A stretch of 64,000 nucleotides of DNA, from NCBI GenBank assembly GCA_029706075.1, contig JAINUG010000054.1, positions 4,413,574-4,477,573 on the forward strand, in the 5' to 3' direction. How positions within the stretch are numbered: the stretch's first letter is position 1; each line of letters begins with the position of its first letter. The stretch is from Aldrovandia affinis (taxonomy: Eukaryota > Chordata > Actinopteri > Notacanthiformes > Halosauridae). The notes under the pieces were generated by a model. It did no database searches. It was not told where the DNA came from and saw nothing but the letters and a program-made list of their open reading frames with translations. The position numbers and the translations under genes were made by a program. Below, piece by piece: positions 46,351-58,530 of the stretch.

Positions 46351-47377
46351 ATGGGGTTCGTGGGTGGCGCTCTGCTTCTTGGAGGGATTGCTCCGAGCCG
46401 CTGTGAATTAGAGCACGGACGATTGTGTTTAGGAATCGGGCAAATCAAGGAACCGCTTCCGTTATAGATGAACGATACCTATGAGTAAATAGGTAAGGTT
46501 TCAGATGCGATCCTAACCAATGTGGGGCCTTGCGACCTTGCTTACGTTGAACGGCTGCTGTTAATTGAGCGGAGCCCTTCCTCTAAGTCTCCTCTCCTGT
46601 GGTTTGGGTCCTGGTCTTCTCCGCCACGGAGAGACTAGACTGGGAGAGCGCGGCGGAACTGACTCACCACACGAGACTGTGGCGAGCGGTTACCAGTTGG
46701 GCTAGCACAGCGGCGGGGAAGCTGCTTCGGCGTCATGGAAACGCACGGCCTGCAGAGAGGTGATTCCCAGCACTGACCTGAGGTCAGTTGGTTTGGCATG
46801 CCAGCGCACTTGTGATGGCGAAGGGGGCGGGTGCCTTTAGGCGGCCTGTGTTTCCAATTACACGGCCACACGCGGAGCGACTACACAGCTCTGCCTTTCT
46901 TTCCTCTGAGGGGGGTTTCTCTTCCCGGCTGGAGATGTTCTGGTTCTGTGGAGACGCTGCCTGGTCAGCACTGCACTCCACAGGACCGGTTCTGCCTGGG
47001 AACATGTGGTGTTTTTCTCCGCCATCGACTTCACAGATGTGACATGGAACAGATCCGGTGGAACGCCTCGGGGCTTGCTGTTGTGTGAAATGTCGCAAAC
47101 CAACCGACGGGAACGTATACTGTCTGGAAGGCACTTTAAGTTGGTGTGACAAATCACGATACAAGTCCTGTGCAACCCGAATCCTGTTTGGCGCATTTTT
47201 GTCGTCTAACGCGGGACTTATTTTGAAGGTGCACTGCCTGTGTCAGAGGCCCGTCACTCGCCGGTCTGTCTGCCCGTCGTGCGTGTGTGGAGCCGCTCCG
47301 GTTCTCCCGCTGAACCGCTCAGAGCGGGCTTCACTCGCAGCCCTCGTTCCCGGCGGCACCTGCATCTGTCGGCAGGG

Positions 47378-47635
47378 TGGTGGAGCCCATTCAGCAAAGG
47401 CACGATGTACAATGGAGATGGGGAAAGAGTAGTCATTCCGTCACCAGTAACTGTGTCACTGGTGGTAGATCCCATTTAGCAAAGGCACGATGTACAATGG
47501 AGATGGGGAAAGAGTAGTCATTCCGTCACCAGTAACTGTGTCACTGGTGGTAGATCCCATTTAGCAAAGGCACGATGTACAATGGAGATGGGGAAAGAGT
47601 AGTCATTCAGTCACCAGTAGCTGTGTCACTGGATG
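47378..47635 (+). repeat. Three-copy tandem repeat, 85-bp unit
   Basis: CACGATGTACAATGGAGATG starts at 47401, 47486 and 47571. Copies 2 and 3 are almost identical and copy 1 has a slightly different edge (GGAGCCCATTCAG against TAGATCCCATTTAG). Each unit holds the short inverted pair CACCAGTAACTGTGTCACTGGTGG. Confidence 0.92.
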
Positions 47636-49809
47636 GTCCCTTGTTGAACTCGAGTCTGGCTGACTGATACCCTGGCCAGGCCACACCGACACAGAGGGCG
47701 GGGTGGGGAGTAGTCTACAGGGAGGTGCCAGCCTATCGGGGACAGGTCTGCTGCAGTGTTGAGCCGTGCAGACCAACCCCAGGGACACACCGGGCCAGGC
47801 TGATACGCTGGGGATTAGTCTACAGTGAAGTGTCAGGCCACGTTGATGTAATGGGGGATTAGTGTACAATGAAGTGTCAGGCCAAGCTGCTCGAGGGGGA
47901 ATTGGTCTACAGCGAAGTGCCAGTCCAGACCGAGGGTGTACGATCAGACCACGGTGAAGTGCCAAGCCAAAGTACAGGTGTGGTGATTAGTCCTCGCTTT
48001 CTCTTGAGGTCCCTTACGGCGCCGGCCCAGGAGGACGGCGTCCGGAGCATTCGGGCCGTGGCAGCCAACGAGCTTCCGGCAGTGGCGCTTGTGCCCTCCT
48101 CTCCATGACTAAGCAGATAAGCTGCCTGCGTCGCCCTCTGCTGATTATGGGGCACCTGAAGGTGAATGGCGTGCCGGTTAACCTTCACCGCGCACTCAAG
48201 GGCATCATCCCCCCCCTCTGACTGTGCTATTATTTCATCCCGCAGTGGCTATGCAATCCCAAAATATGTGTGATTTTCACGGTCTCTTTTAATTGCTCCC
48301 CATGGCAGCAAGTATTCAAAGAGGTCCTGAAAAGGATTGCAGAGATGTGGCGGGAGGAAGGGACTGGAGAATGCACCTGGAGCCCCCGATTGTTCCTCTG
48401 GGCTCAGCCGCGAGGAGCCTCTTCATGAATACACTGCACTGCAGTTGAAGTAGCGGCGCGTGCGCTGGGAAAGCGCAGGGAGCTCGGGAGTACAGGGCGT
48501 TCAAACGAAACGGGAAACGAACAGGCACGGAGGAACAGACGCGGAGGAACAGACAAACTTTTCCCTTCAAGTCACGTTGGTTCGACATGCTTTAAGTCGC
48601 TTTTTTTCTTCTTCTTCCATTCGGCACACTCTAATGACGCCCCCCCGTTCTGGTTTTCCCCCTGTTTGCATCGTCTGCAGCTCGTTAGCTCAGTGCCGAC
48701 GGTATGCGACGCATTTAACGGGTTCGCCGTAAAGGCCGAAGGGGGCTTTTTCCTAGTTGTTTCTTCACCAAATTTGACGGCGAGCTGCAGACAGCCAGAG
48801 TGGAGCTAGGACCGGAGAGCGTAGGAAAAAGACCAGGCCGCTTTTCGGGACTTTTCTAAATGAATGTTGTTCAGGGTAAAGGGGAAATTACCCACATTGT
48901 GTTGTGGAGGACCTGACGCCCCTCCTGTCTGTTGCACTGTTCCGGCTTCCCTAGGCATAGGTTTCGTCAATCCTGTCCCCCACAAGGTTCCCCTGAGTGT
49001 GCTGCGTCCAGTTTTCACCGCCTGCAAAGTCATCTTTGATCTTCACAGGGGATGGGGATGGCGATGGCGGGGAGGAGGGGTGGGGTAAAATGCTCAGGGA
49101 AACGCTTAGATTAAGAATCACGATTTCCTACGATGTCCTTTTGCATAAGTTGGTTTTGATTAAGGAGCACATCGCCTCGGGTGCCTTCAAACCCCCCCCG
49201 GTCGCTCCTCACAATTCTAAGCACTTAGAGAAGTCTTCCTGATTCATTTCATGAGAGTATGTATTACGTGTCCTGGATGTCAGCTCATTATCTTCCGGTT
49301 GCCAAACTCATCGCGACAATGCCCCTTTAGGGAGAATTGACGAGAAAAGAACGACGCTTTCTCTTCCGTTATTTTATCTTTTTATCATTATTTGCACGTA
49401 TTGGATGTTCTCATCCAGCTCTATTCACTGTAGATGTCTCATCTACAGCTCAACAACGAATATGTTTGTTCACAACCCCACGTGACCAACCCATAATGCC
49501 GTGTTTGTAAACGGGTAAAGAAAAAAAGGTAAAATGTTTATTCGCAACACTGACGGTATAAAAGACATTTGTCAGAGAGAGCCGTGGTTATCAGCCCCCT
49601 GGCCTTGGGGTTCACAGTGCGTGTCGATTTGATCGAGGCGCTAAGGGAATAAATGAAGGATAATTGAATGGATGAATGATATGGATTTGGCATCATTTCA
49701 CAGTGCAGTTCTGTTACAGAGAGTTTTTGGAGGGAGTCCTTTTACCTGAAGGGTACAGTGAATGCCAGTACAATGTGCTCCCGCAAGTTATTCATTTTTC
49801 ATTTAGAGC

Positions 49810-50130
49810 CCTTTCACTAGATCAGTATTTCAATTGGGTATTCATCTTTATTTATTAAGAGTAATTATTCATTCAATGGTGCTTGGAACAATGAGTTGGG
49901 GGGGGGGGGGATTGCTTAATTGAGACTGCCCCTCCCCTGAAAGGCTGCTGATATGAACAAAGATATGTTGGATAAACACATTTATTTATTTTTATTAGCA
50001 CGCCTCCCAACAACACATTTCTCCCACAAAGGATTTAATGCAGTTTAAATGTAGAGATGACAAATAAAGATAAGTATTCAATTACCAGTTCAGTCAGCTC
50101 GACTGGAATGAATTGATAACTCAGCTGGAA
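49810..50130. other. Possible conserved non-coding element
   Basis: Non-repetitive AT-rich sequence with GCTTAATTGAGACTG, CTGATATGAACAAAGATATG (SOX-like AACAAAG) and CATTTATTTATTTTTATTAG, resembling the texture of vertebrate developmental enhancers. Only alignment to other fish could confirm this. A G-run (49897-49909) interrupts it. Confidence 0.25.
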
Positions 50131-50447
50131 TGAGAGCTGGCGGTGCACGGTGTGCCCCTAGGACCCAGGCTTGGGGAAACAGTGCATTTTCAATACGATC
50201 GCGTCCAACACTTTGCTTAATCACGTGTGAGCATTAGAACGTGAAGGAGACACGTTATTGTTGTGGTCACTCACGGAGTCCACCTTGAACCATCTGTTGT
50301 TTTGAGACATTGACTGGAATGCACACAGGGGATTTGCTGAACACGGCGCACCTTTCTGAATGGATGCAGAGAGGGCCGAAGCCTATGTCGATTATTCTGT
50401 TGGAGCAGGATAATTAACGCGCACTCCGGGACAGCACCTGCACACAC

Positions 50448-50488
50448 ATACCCACACGAATATACACACAAATCGAAACCCAAACACC

Positions 50489-50554
<66 letters not shown>

Positions 50555-50742
50555 TATAAATACACACACCCCAACACCCAAAAACCTCCAAACTCATACA
50601 CACAAACATATATACACACAATCATACCTACACACAAACAAACACATACATACACACAAACCTCCACACACACATAAAGCTACACACACGTGCACAAGCA
50701 CACACACACAAACCTACAGACACACACACACACAAACTTGGT
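50448..50742 (+). repeat. (CA)n compound microsatellite
   Basis: A pure CA core at 50495-50550 followed by diverged ACACACAAAC and CATACACACA units. Confidence 0.92.
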
Positions 50743-51287
50743 AGTTCTGTGTACCACCCCACTTATTTTCTGGAGTTCCAGTTTTTCCATGTCAGACTTA
50801 ATGATCCCCTGTCAAAACCATAGATGTATTTTGACAAAATGGAAAGAAAAATATATGGCTTAAAAAAAACCAAAAAACATAATTCAGATTCAAGTAAGGA
50901 GCACTGAAAACTTTGGTGTTTTTTGTGGGATTTTTGCTAGGCTGCCTCTGTCACCCACCATATTTGCCGGCGCAAGCTACATTGGGCTTTGCCTGGCTTC
51001 AGTAATGTCGAGAAACTGCTTCCTCCACTGAACTCGAGCCAGCCAAGCTCACCTGCCTTTGATGTTACACACACCACGGGCTCTGTGATTTATGCCAGCT
51101 TCCACTGGGAACAGGAACAGTGCAGCTCCTTAAAGTGGTATGCTACCTTACCGACAGCGTTGTTCGCAAAAAACTGCAACGAGCAAAAAGCACTGCCTAT
51201 GTTTCCTTTCACATTAGCCTTCGTTGGGCAGAAGCTTAAAAACACACATTTATTTTGGTGCTAAAATCATGGTTTTAAAGTAGCAAG

Positions 51288-51780
51288 TTTCAGCCAAAAT
51301 AAAGGAAACACCAACATAAAGTGTCTTATTAGGGCGTTGGGCCTCCACGAGCCACCAGAACAGCTTCAATGCACCGTGGCATAGATTCTACAAGTGTCTG
51401 GAACTCTATTGGAGGAATGCAACACCATTCTTCTACGAGATGCTGAAACGCTGTCTCAGACGCCACTCTAGAATCTCCCTTAAGTGTTCAATTTGGTTGA
51501 GATTTGGTGACTAGGACGGCCATTGCATATGGTTTAAATCATTTTCATGCTCTTCAAACCATTCAATGACCACTTTTGTCCTGTGGATGGAGCATTGTCA
51601 TCCTGGAAGAGAGCACTCCAATCAGGATAGAAATGCTTCACCATAGGATGATGGTGATGACTCAGAAGGGCTTTGTATTTATTGGGGTTTACCTTGCCCT
51701 CTAAGGGGTTGAGTGGATCTGAATCATGCCAGGAAAACACAGCCCACACCTTAACACCTGCCAGAACCCTTAATTTACTT
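51288..51780 (-). mobile_element. Tc1-like DNA transposon relic, copy C, lacking one end
   Basis: The + strand left side shows CAGCCAAAATAAAGGAAACA (51291), the 3' terminal repeat. Reading the - strand gives FQDDNAPSTGQ and the same internal deletion as copy A. Homology stops near 51780 before the expected second terminal repeat and continues into unrelated sequence, so the 5' end is truncated. Frames are broken. Three relics with the same internal deletion suggest one non-autonomous subfamily rather than three independent decays. Confidence 0.72.
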
Positions 51781-52754
51781 ACTTTAAAATGAAATGCTAC
51801 CATTTATCTGTATCACATTGAATTATTATGTGATTTGCAGTACTGGTGAATTTCAGTGTTGGAGGCAAGTTTCCACGGTTACTTCTCCCAAGTTTGTGGT
51901 ACCACTCCAGATGGAGATCATATTTATGGGATGTTTCTGGGATGCACTTCTCCACACTCAGGGTTAAATGGACAAAAGATCTCTCACAATAGTGTCTGAT
52001 TGGAGGGGTTGCACATTTGACAGAGAGAGGGGCTCTACGGCGTCACATTTCAACGCTAGCTGGACTGCAGCCGTCGCACACGATTATCGACCAGATAAAG
52101 TCACTTGCCTGAAGGTTATTTTTGAGGGTTGTGTAAAGTGTCTTTATTTTTTATCTTAAATTAAATCGTGGTTCCTCTTGTCGAGGCAGTCGGATTTCAT
52201 ATAAGGCCAAGCCTTAATAAAACCAATACTGCGGGAAACAGCGTGGCCGGGGGCTGCCTGAACTGGGTTCACCCTCGCAGTTCCAGGCATTCCTCTGTTA
52301 ATCGAAAAGATGTTGACTTTTCATCTCCCGAAAAGTACAGAGAGGCTGAGCGCCGTGTAACAGGTTCTCTCCGAGCCCACGACCCGCTTAATGAGAAAAT
52401 ACTTTTTATGTGGCCCGCTCCTTATTAAAAAGGTAGCCTGATGTATGTTCAGATACGGAATGAGAATGTTTTTAACATGTATCAAAACGGCTGCGTGTAC
52501 ACAGGAGCTAGTGCAGCGCAGTGTTTATTTTGGTTGGTGTGAATGTCAATAGAAAGTGTATTGTACACAGTGCAGCTAGCTGTATTTTTCACGTGTCGTC
52601 TCGTGACCCAACTCGATCCCCTCCCACGACCTACAGTTTGGATCGCGTCGCCTTTGACGGACCCTGGCCGCCGCGCTCGACGGGCTGTAAACGCTCAGGC
52701 CAATCGCATCGCAGCGGCTGCCCCCGATCCCCTAGCTCTCACCCTGGGCGCACG

Positions 52755-53050
52755 CGGCCAAATCCATCATTTCAGCATCCCTAATCTTAGCTGGAGTAGA
52801 GTTCCACAGTCGGCTGAGCTTAGTAACTAAAGGAAGGATCTCGGTCCAGGCTGACCTGAGACGATACCTGGGCACCACCAGCAGTCCGTCACCTAAGTGT
52901 GGGGATCCAGCTAGCATGTCAGGTGCTAACAATTCTTCAAGGTAGGAGGGCCCTTTCCCATTAAAGGCCTTATGTGTTGTAAACGGTAAACCCTATCGAT
53001 ACGCTGTTCCACAGGCAGCCAGTGTCGGGGAGGGGGAAGAAGGGCCAGGG
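52755..53050. repeat. Dispersed repeat, probably a LINE 3' fragment
   Basis: GTAGAGTTCCACAGTCGGCT, GAAGGATCTCGGTCCAGGC, CCATTAAAGGCCTTATGTGT and GGCAGCCAGTGTCGGGGAG follow the order of a repeat widespread in teleosts. The name is not known to me. No intact frame. Confidence 0.45.
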
Positions 53051-55345
53051 TTTCTCATGGACTGCTCATGCAGGTTGCAGTGTAAGAGCTTAACCTGACT
53101 ATCCTACGGGTGAGAATCACCCAAAAAAAAACCAAACAATTGTTTAATTGTTTATTTAACAGGGATAGATAGTCAGCAAAAACATGAATTGCCCCAATTT
53201 TGTCTGTAGTCCCCGGAGTAGTTTTTCTTACACTGCTGTGTTTTGACTTTGCCAACCCCTTGCATTCCTCTACAGGTATTTACTTTCCTTTCATCCTGAA
53301 GCCCCTTCTTATCGCGCTCATCTCGTCTCTCGCGTCTCATGGGGACGGGCGTCCGGAGCTCAAGTACAGATTAAGGGCCGCTGGAAGTCATGCGGGAATA
53401 GCTCGCCGGGAAACCATGGGAAAAGCCTCTGCCAACGGCCTCTCCCAGTCTGTGAACAGGGGAGGGGGGGACATGGGGGGCGGAGACAGTGACGGGATGC
53501 TCTTGGAGGAAAAAAACAAAGGGGCTGCACTGGTTTTGAGTGGGAACGGAGAACACAGAGTTCAGCAGAGCGGGTTCATTATAGCCTGCCGGGGGACGGG
53601 ATGGGCCGACCGGCGTACTGTATATTGCTTTTGCAGCGCATCCTTTTCAGTGCGGTGTCAATAAAGCCGTTTCAATTTGAGAGAGCGAGTAGAGGGTTGA
53701 GAGAGAGCCGGCGGGGTTTAAGTTACACTGAGGGCGGCTTGAGACTGGATTTCAGGCTGAAAGCCCCCCCTCTCCTCCTCCTCCTCCTCCTCCTCCTTCT
53801 GATGAGGTAGCTCAGAGAACAATGACCCTTCATCCAGCAGGCACTCACAGCGGTGGTGGGAGAATATGGGAAAATGGAGCCGGCGCACCACTTCCAGGAG
53901 GAACACAGTAGTTAGTGTACAGGTGCGCCCAAGCCCGTGGAAGTGCGCAGTTTTGGAGAATATACCCAATCCAGTTAGCCGTGTCGTCGCTCTCTGTGTT
54001 CATATCACACCCAGAGGGCGCTTCGTCTTAGCGTTGCTGATGGAGACATTCTAACAGTCCCATCCTGTGAAACCGGTCAGGCCCAATCACAACCGTGCGC
54101 CGCCGTGAACATCACCTGTCAAACCCGGCGCACGGCGATGAAGAGCTTAAGAGCCGCATTAAAAACCTCCTCACACACCGGATGATAGACGTTCGCCCGA
54201 GGGTATTGTGACTAAGTCCGACAGGCTTTCGTTTTGTGCTTTCGTAGGCCGTTCCCAGCCTCGTCTTTCAGCACCCGGCCGCGCAATCTGTCATCTCCTG
54301 TCCTGAAGTTCGATTTGGATAAGAGGAGAATCACCGAGTGAAAGTTTAGTGAACGATCGCTAAACATTTCATTTAAAAAATACATGCGTCTGGAGGCCCT
54401 TCCCGAATGGTAGCACGGCGGACATTTCAGGAGGGCTGTGTGTGTGTGACTGCACTTGTGTCTGATTATCACTGTATCTCATTACTTTACCCCTGTAATC
54501 AAATTTACAGTGTCTGCCGGCGCGTCCAGTGACAATGAAAGACACATGCCTGCCCCCCACAGCCGTCAGCACACTGGTAGGGAATACGGGGGGGGAGGGG
54601 AGGCACTGTGGGACAGGGGAATCCGGGACCGGGGGGGTTGGGGGAGGGGCTTGTATTTTAGTGTAAAAATTTACCTGGAACCCTTCCAACATTATTAAGG
54701 GCCTCAGTAGATTCTGCCAAAAGCCCACAAAACAGGACATGAACTAATAAAGGTTGCAGATTAAATTAAAGTGGAGCCTCTCTCTTCTAAGAGCGCGCTC
54801 AGTAAATAAAAGCCATCCCACTGCAGGAAAAAGCGCATCCTGGCAGCAGACTGCAGGATGATAAACGCGGCCTAGTTTCCCTGTTTTACAGCCCAGTGGA
54901 AGTGATTTGTATAACCCTAATAAAAACGCAGTGTAAACTTTATGAAATGGCAAGCCCGATCAGGAGACCGAAGTGGAAGTGCCCGGATAACGCAGCTAAG
55001 GTGACCAAATTCAATATTGCTGCACCTGGTTTGGGGTGGGGGTTCCCAATGATATTATTGACGGTGGGGGCTCATGTATAATGCATGTATAGTGTGTCTA
55101 TAATGTTATTTAATAGAATTCAGGTTGTTTCGCAAATGCATTACATTTGGGGTGCACGGTAACCATATATTCGGCAACCCGAATTTTGTAGATTACTCAC
55201 AAAAGTGCTATATACGAGACAAAGGCCATCCCATAACATGACAGTTTTTTGCTAAAATATGCGATGTCCCGGTACTAGCTAATACTAATACTAATACTGG
55301 CTTGTAGCGAATACCACGGAACTGTTGGCTAATACTAGCTAGTAC
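53051..55345. other. Intronic unique sequence, nothing recognised
   Basis: (CTC)n at 53770-53798. The open stretch 53200-53664 has no recognisable domain. A G-rich patch lies at 54588-54650. Confidence 0.4.
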
Positions 55346-55576
55346 ATTACATTTACATTTTAGGCATTTAGCAGACCCTCTTATCCAGAGCGACTTACAC
55401 AGTTTACATTTCTTTACATACAATCCATTTATACGGCTGGATATTTTACTGAAGCAATTCAGGTTAAGTACCTTGCTCAAGGGTACAACAGCAGGGCCCC
55501 ACCTGGGAATTGAACCTGCAACCTCTGAGTTACAAGCCCAGCTCTCTAACCATTACACCACACTGCCAGCCTACAG
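55346..55576 (-). mobile_element. tRNA-derived SINE, GCATTTAGCAGA-tail type, copy 3
   Basis: Same structure as copies 1 and 2. TAGCTAGTAC flanks both sides (55336-55345 and 55577-55586), fitting a 10-bp target duplication. The surrounding DNA is itself rich in CTAGCTAGTA motifs, so the duplication is less certain than at 39430. Confidence 0.83.
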
Positions 55577-56097
55577 TAGCTAGTACTACATGACTGTTGG
55601 TGAATACTAGCTAGTAGCTAATACTACGGGACTGTTGACAACGCTAACCTGAACTGACCCAGTTTAAACCAACGGGTAACGAGAATGAAAGCAAAATAAT
55701 GTCACGGTCTATACAGGGGCACCTGCTCACCAAATGCAACAAAGCGATATTCGTGCTCGTCTGTCACACTTAAATACTCATGTCAAGAAACGGGTCCGGT
55801 TGTTTTGAATTCCCCCACCCACTTTACACTGGCTGTGCGGTGCAGCGGACGGTCTCGTGCACGACAGTGTGTGACCAGCGCGAGGGAGCGGAAGGTCACG
55901 GCGGGTCCCGCTGACCCATTGTTCCAGTTGACAGGATGCGCACTGTACTTCCTGTCTGAGGCCAGAACTGCCGCTGCTTTCCCCCTCCCAGCCTGGTAAA
56001 ACATAAACAGGCTTCACACGTGGGCCTCGGGTTTTAGCAGGAAAAATTGCCCATTTTCAGGGTCACTCGTAGGACTTCCAGCTGTTACAAGTTATTA

Positions 56098-56155
56098 GTG
56101 CACATCTTGTAAGTCGCTCTGGATAAGAGCGTCTGCTAAATGCTTAAAATGTAAA
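56098..56155 (+). mobile_element. SINE tail fragment
   Basis: CTTGTAAGTCGCTCTGGATA and AGAGCGTCTGCTAAATGCTT in + orientation; no head upstream. Confidence 0.6.
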
Positions 56156-56699
56156 GTGTTATTCATCTGTAGACCTAGACCCGCTGCTTGGGGTTGTTTG
56201 CGTTAGCCGAGGAACGGAGTGTATTCTGTGGGTGAAGTTGGAGGGGATATCGCATTATATTCATCCGCAAAAATGTTCGAGAGTGTGTAAGGTAATGGAT
56301 ACATTTGAATTATTTTTTCTGACGATGAATATCGGTTTTTAGCTTTGCGGTGTCGTTAGTTTTATGCGTGCATGGTCATTTCTGGTACCTCAAGTTTGTT
56401 TTGTTTGTTTTCACCTGTCAACCTGCGGCGCCGGTCCACACGCTGTGTGATTCTGTGCGAGCGACTGAGTGAACATGGATTTGTGTGTTGGGTCCTCAGG
56501 ACACTTTTTCATCCGATATTTGATTGATGTGTGACATGCGATTGAACGAAAGGCCCCGGCGACAGCGCTCATCTGTTAAACAGGTGGCACCACGGTTTGG
56601 TTAAATACTCAATTCTGATTGGTCAGCAGGGCGTCACGGAGCATTCCATAATTGGACGTGTTCTCCAGATATCAGGATGTAACATTTTTCACATACAAA

Positions 56700-57115
56700 A
56701 ATATCAAGGCACCCACCACTGGATTTAACATTAGGCTCCCGACAATGAAAATGGCAACACCTTGGTGCCACTGTTTTTTTTGCAACATACAATAAATGTA
56801 TTTCTAACATAATTCAGCGATTGTCTATTAATTCCTTTGGCAAGCACATAGGAAGAACATAAGAATGCATAATGACGAATGAACGGGCCATTCAGCCCAT
56901 CTCGGCTCGTCATGTCCTAATCTAAATAATATCTAGTACTGCGTCTAGCCTGGACTTGAACAGCCCAAGTGTTTCTGCCTCAACCACCTGACCTGGCAAG
57001 CTGTTCCAGGCATTGACAACTGCGTAAAAAAAATAAACATCATAATTATGCGGAATTTGCATTTAACTAATTTCCACCTGTGGCCTCTTGTTCTGCCAAC
57101 TGAACTTATGTTCTG
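56700..57115. repeat. Retrotransposon-like dispersed repeat fragment
   Basis: Segments such as GGCCATTCAGCCCATCTCGG, CTGACCTGGCAAGCTGTTCC and AATTTCCACCTGTGGCCTCT are familiar from a dispersed repeat found in many fishes, which I cannot name with certainty (LINE-related is most likely). No reverse transcriptase frame is present. Confidence 0.5.
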
Positions 57116-57153
57116 CTAACCAAAGTAGCTGTGGTATAAACAGGATAATGTAC

Positions 57154-57456
57154 TGCACGGCTCACTCAGGATAATAAAGTGCACGGCTCACTCACAGTAG
57201 TAGTTGGGTGTTGTAGTTCACCAGAGCGCTATGTAAGAGATAATGTACTGCGGACGGTTGTCGGCTGTTGAAAATAAGAGCACCACTTCAGGGTGAGACC
57301 TCTCCGCTTTGCTTTGGCGTCGCATCATCCTGTTATTTTCAACAGCCGACAACCGTCTGCAGTACATTATCTCTTACATAGCGCTCTGGTGAACTACAAC
57401 ACCCAGCTACTACTGTGAGTGAGCCGTGCACTTTATTATCCTGAGTGAGCCGTGCA
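57154..57456. repeat. Near-perfect foldback: 124-bp arms around a 55-bp loop
   Basis: The arms are 57154-57277 and 57333-57456; by eye only two mismatches separate them (TAGTTGGGTG against TAGCTGGGTG, and GCGGACGG against GCAGACGG). The outer part of each arm is a tandem of a 26-base unit containing GCACGGCTCACTCA. No clear target duplication was found. Most likely a foldback-type MITE, or a recent inverted duplication. The arms carry no coding frame. Confidence 0.85.
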
Positions 57457-58302
57457 CTTTCACGGAGCGCGGAAGCAATGCGTAATGTGCACCTGGGTGT
57501 GGTGTCACATGTTAACGGGGGAAGAGGGGGGGGATTTGCAGCTCAGATTAAGATGTATTGTGTGTTCGTCGTGTGTCATGTGTCATGTGTCGACGTGTGA
57601 TCACACGCCTGTGGGCGTGTGTTTGCACAACGTTGCGCTCGTATGTGATGAACGCATCGTCTGTGTGAGGGCATTTTGAAGGAGGAGATCAACCACGTTT
57701 CCTCTATGGCGTTGGTAGGTTGGCCATGGCTACATGGTCTTTTTAATATTCAAATATTTTTAAAGTCTCAAATCTTAATATTTGCTTTCTTACAGACCGG
57801 TTCTCTCAAACAAACTGGTGCAAAGAAAGGGTCTCAAAATGAATACATACCTTCATTTCAAAGCGCAAACAGTATTAGTTGAGAGATGGCCCGTACATGC
57901 AGCGAGGTTCTCTTCCACCTATGCTCCGCTGTATGGTAGAACATTCAAATGGCAGGCAGAAGATACAAGCGGTTAAAAATATTTTTGGGACCGAAGAATT
58001 AAAAATAAAAAAGTGAGTTTTTTTAATCCTCGCCAGTCTAAATATAGCCTCGTAGCACTGCATCAGAAGGGGTGAAATTATACTATCTAATGCTCTGCTT
58101 TGTGTCTGATTGTCTTGCCAGGAATGACAGCCCTGTACTGAGGCACTTTGTAGACGATCGAATGAAAAGGCCTAAGGGGGGCGATTGACAGCCGTTCTAA
58201 AAGCCAAGGATGCGTGACTTGATAGATTTCAACACGATCAACATAGAGAGAGGAACGATAGCAGTGAGAGATGTGTGTACAAAGCTGGGAAGAGCACGGC
58301 AG

Positions 58303-58530
58303 GGGGGCGTAGCGGTAAAGGCGCTCGCCCGGAGTGCAAGTTGTCCGCTGCGGCCGGGGTTCGATCCTCGTGTTCCTGGCGATTTCGGTCTCGGGGGAGG
58401 CGGTTCGGCGCATTGGTCGTTGCCGGTCCCAGGGTTGCAGCGGTGAGCTCGCAGTGCGAGGGAAGGGTTGGTTGAGTTGGAAATAGGGCACCAACGGGCT
58501 ACCAAATTAGGAGGAAAATGGGAAAAAGTC
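58303..58530 (+). mobile_element. tRNA-derived SINE with a different head but a related tail
   Basis: Head GGCGTAGCGGTAAAGGCGCT, B box GGGGTTCGATCCTCG (58357), and tail GGCTACCAAATTAGGAGGAA (58497). Head and middle differ from the copies at 5218 and 39430, while the tail is nearly the same. This suggests that different tRNA heads were recruited to one LINE-recognised tail. Confidence 0.7.

Larger units (their letters stand above)
45523..51287. other. Intronic unique sequence between listed repeats
   Basis: Apart from the CpG-rich block (45750), the tandem repeat (47378), the possible conserved element (49810) and the CA tract (50448), no gene or element is recognised. Confidence 0.4.
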
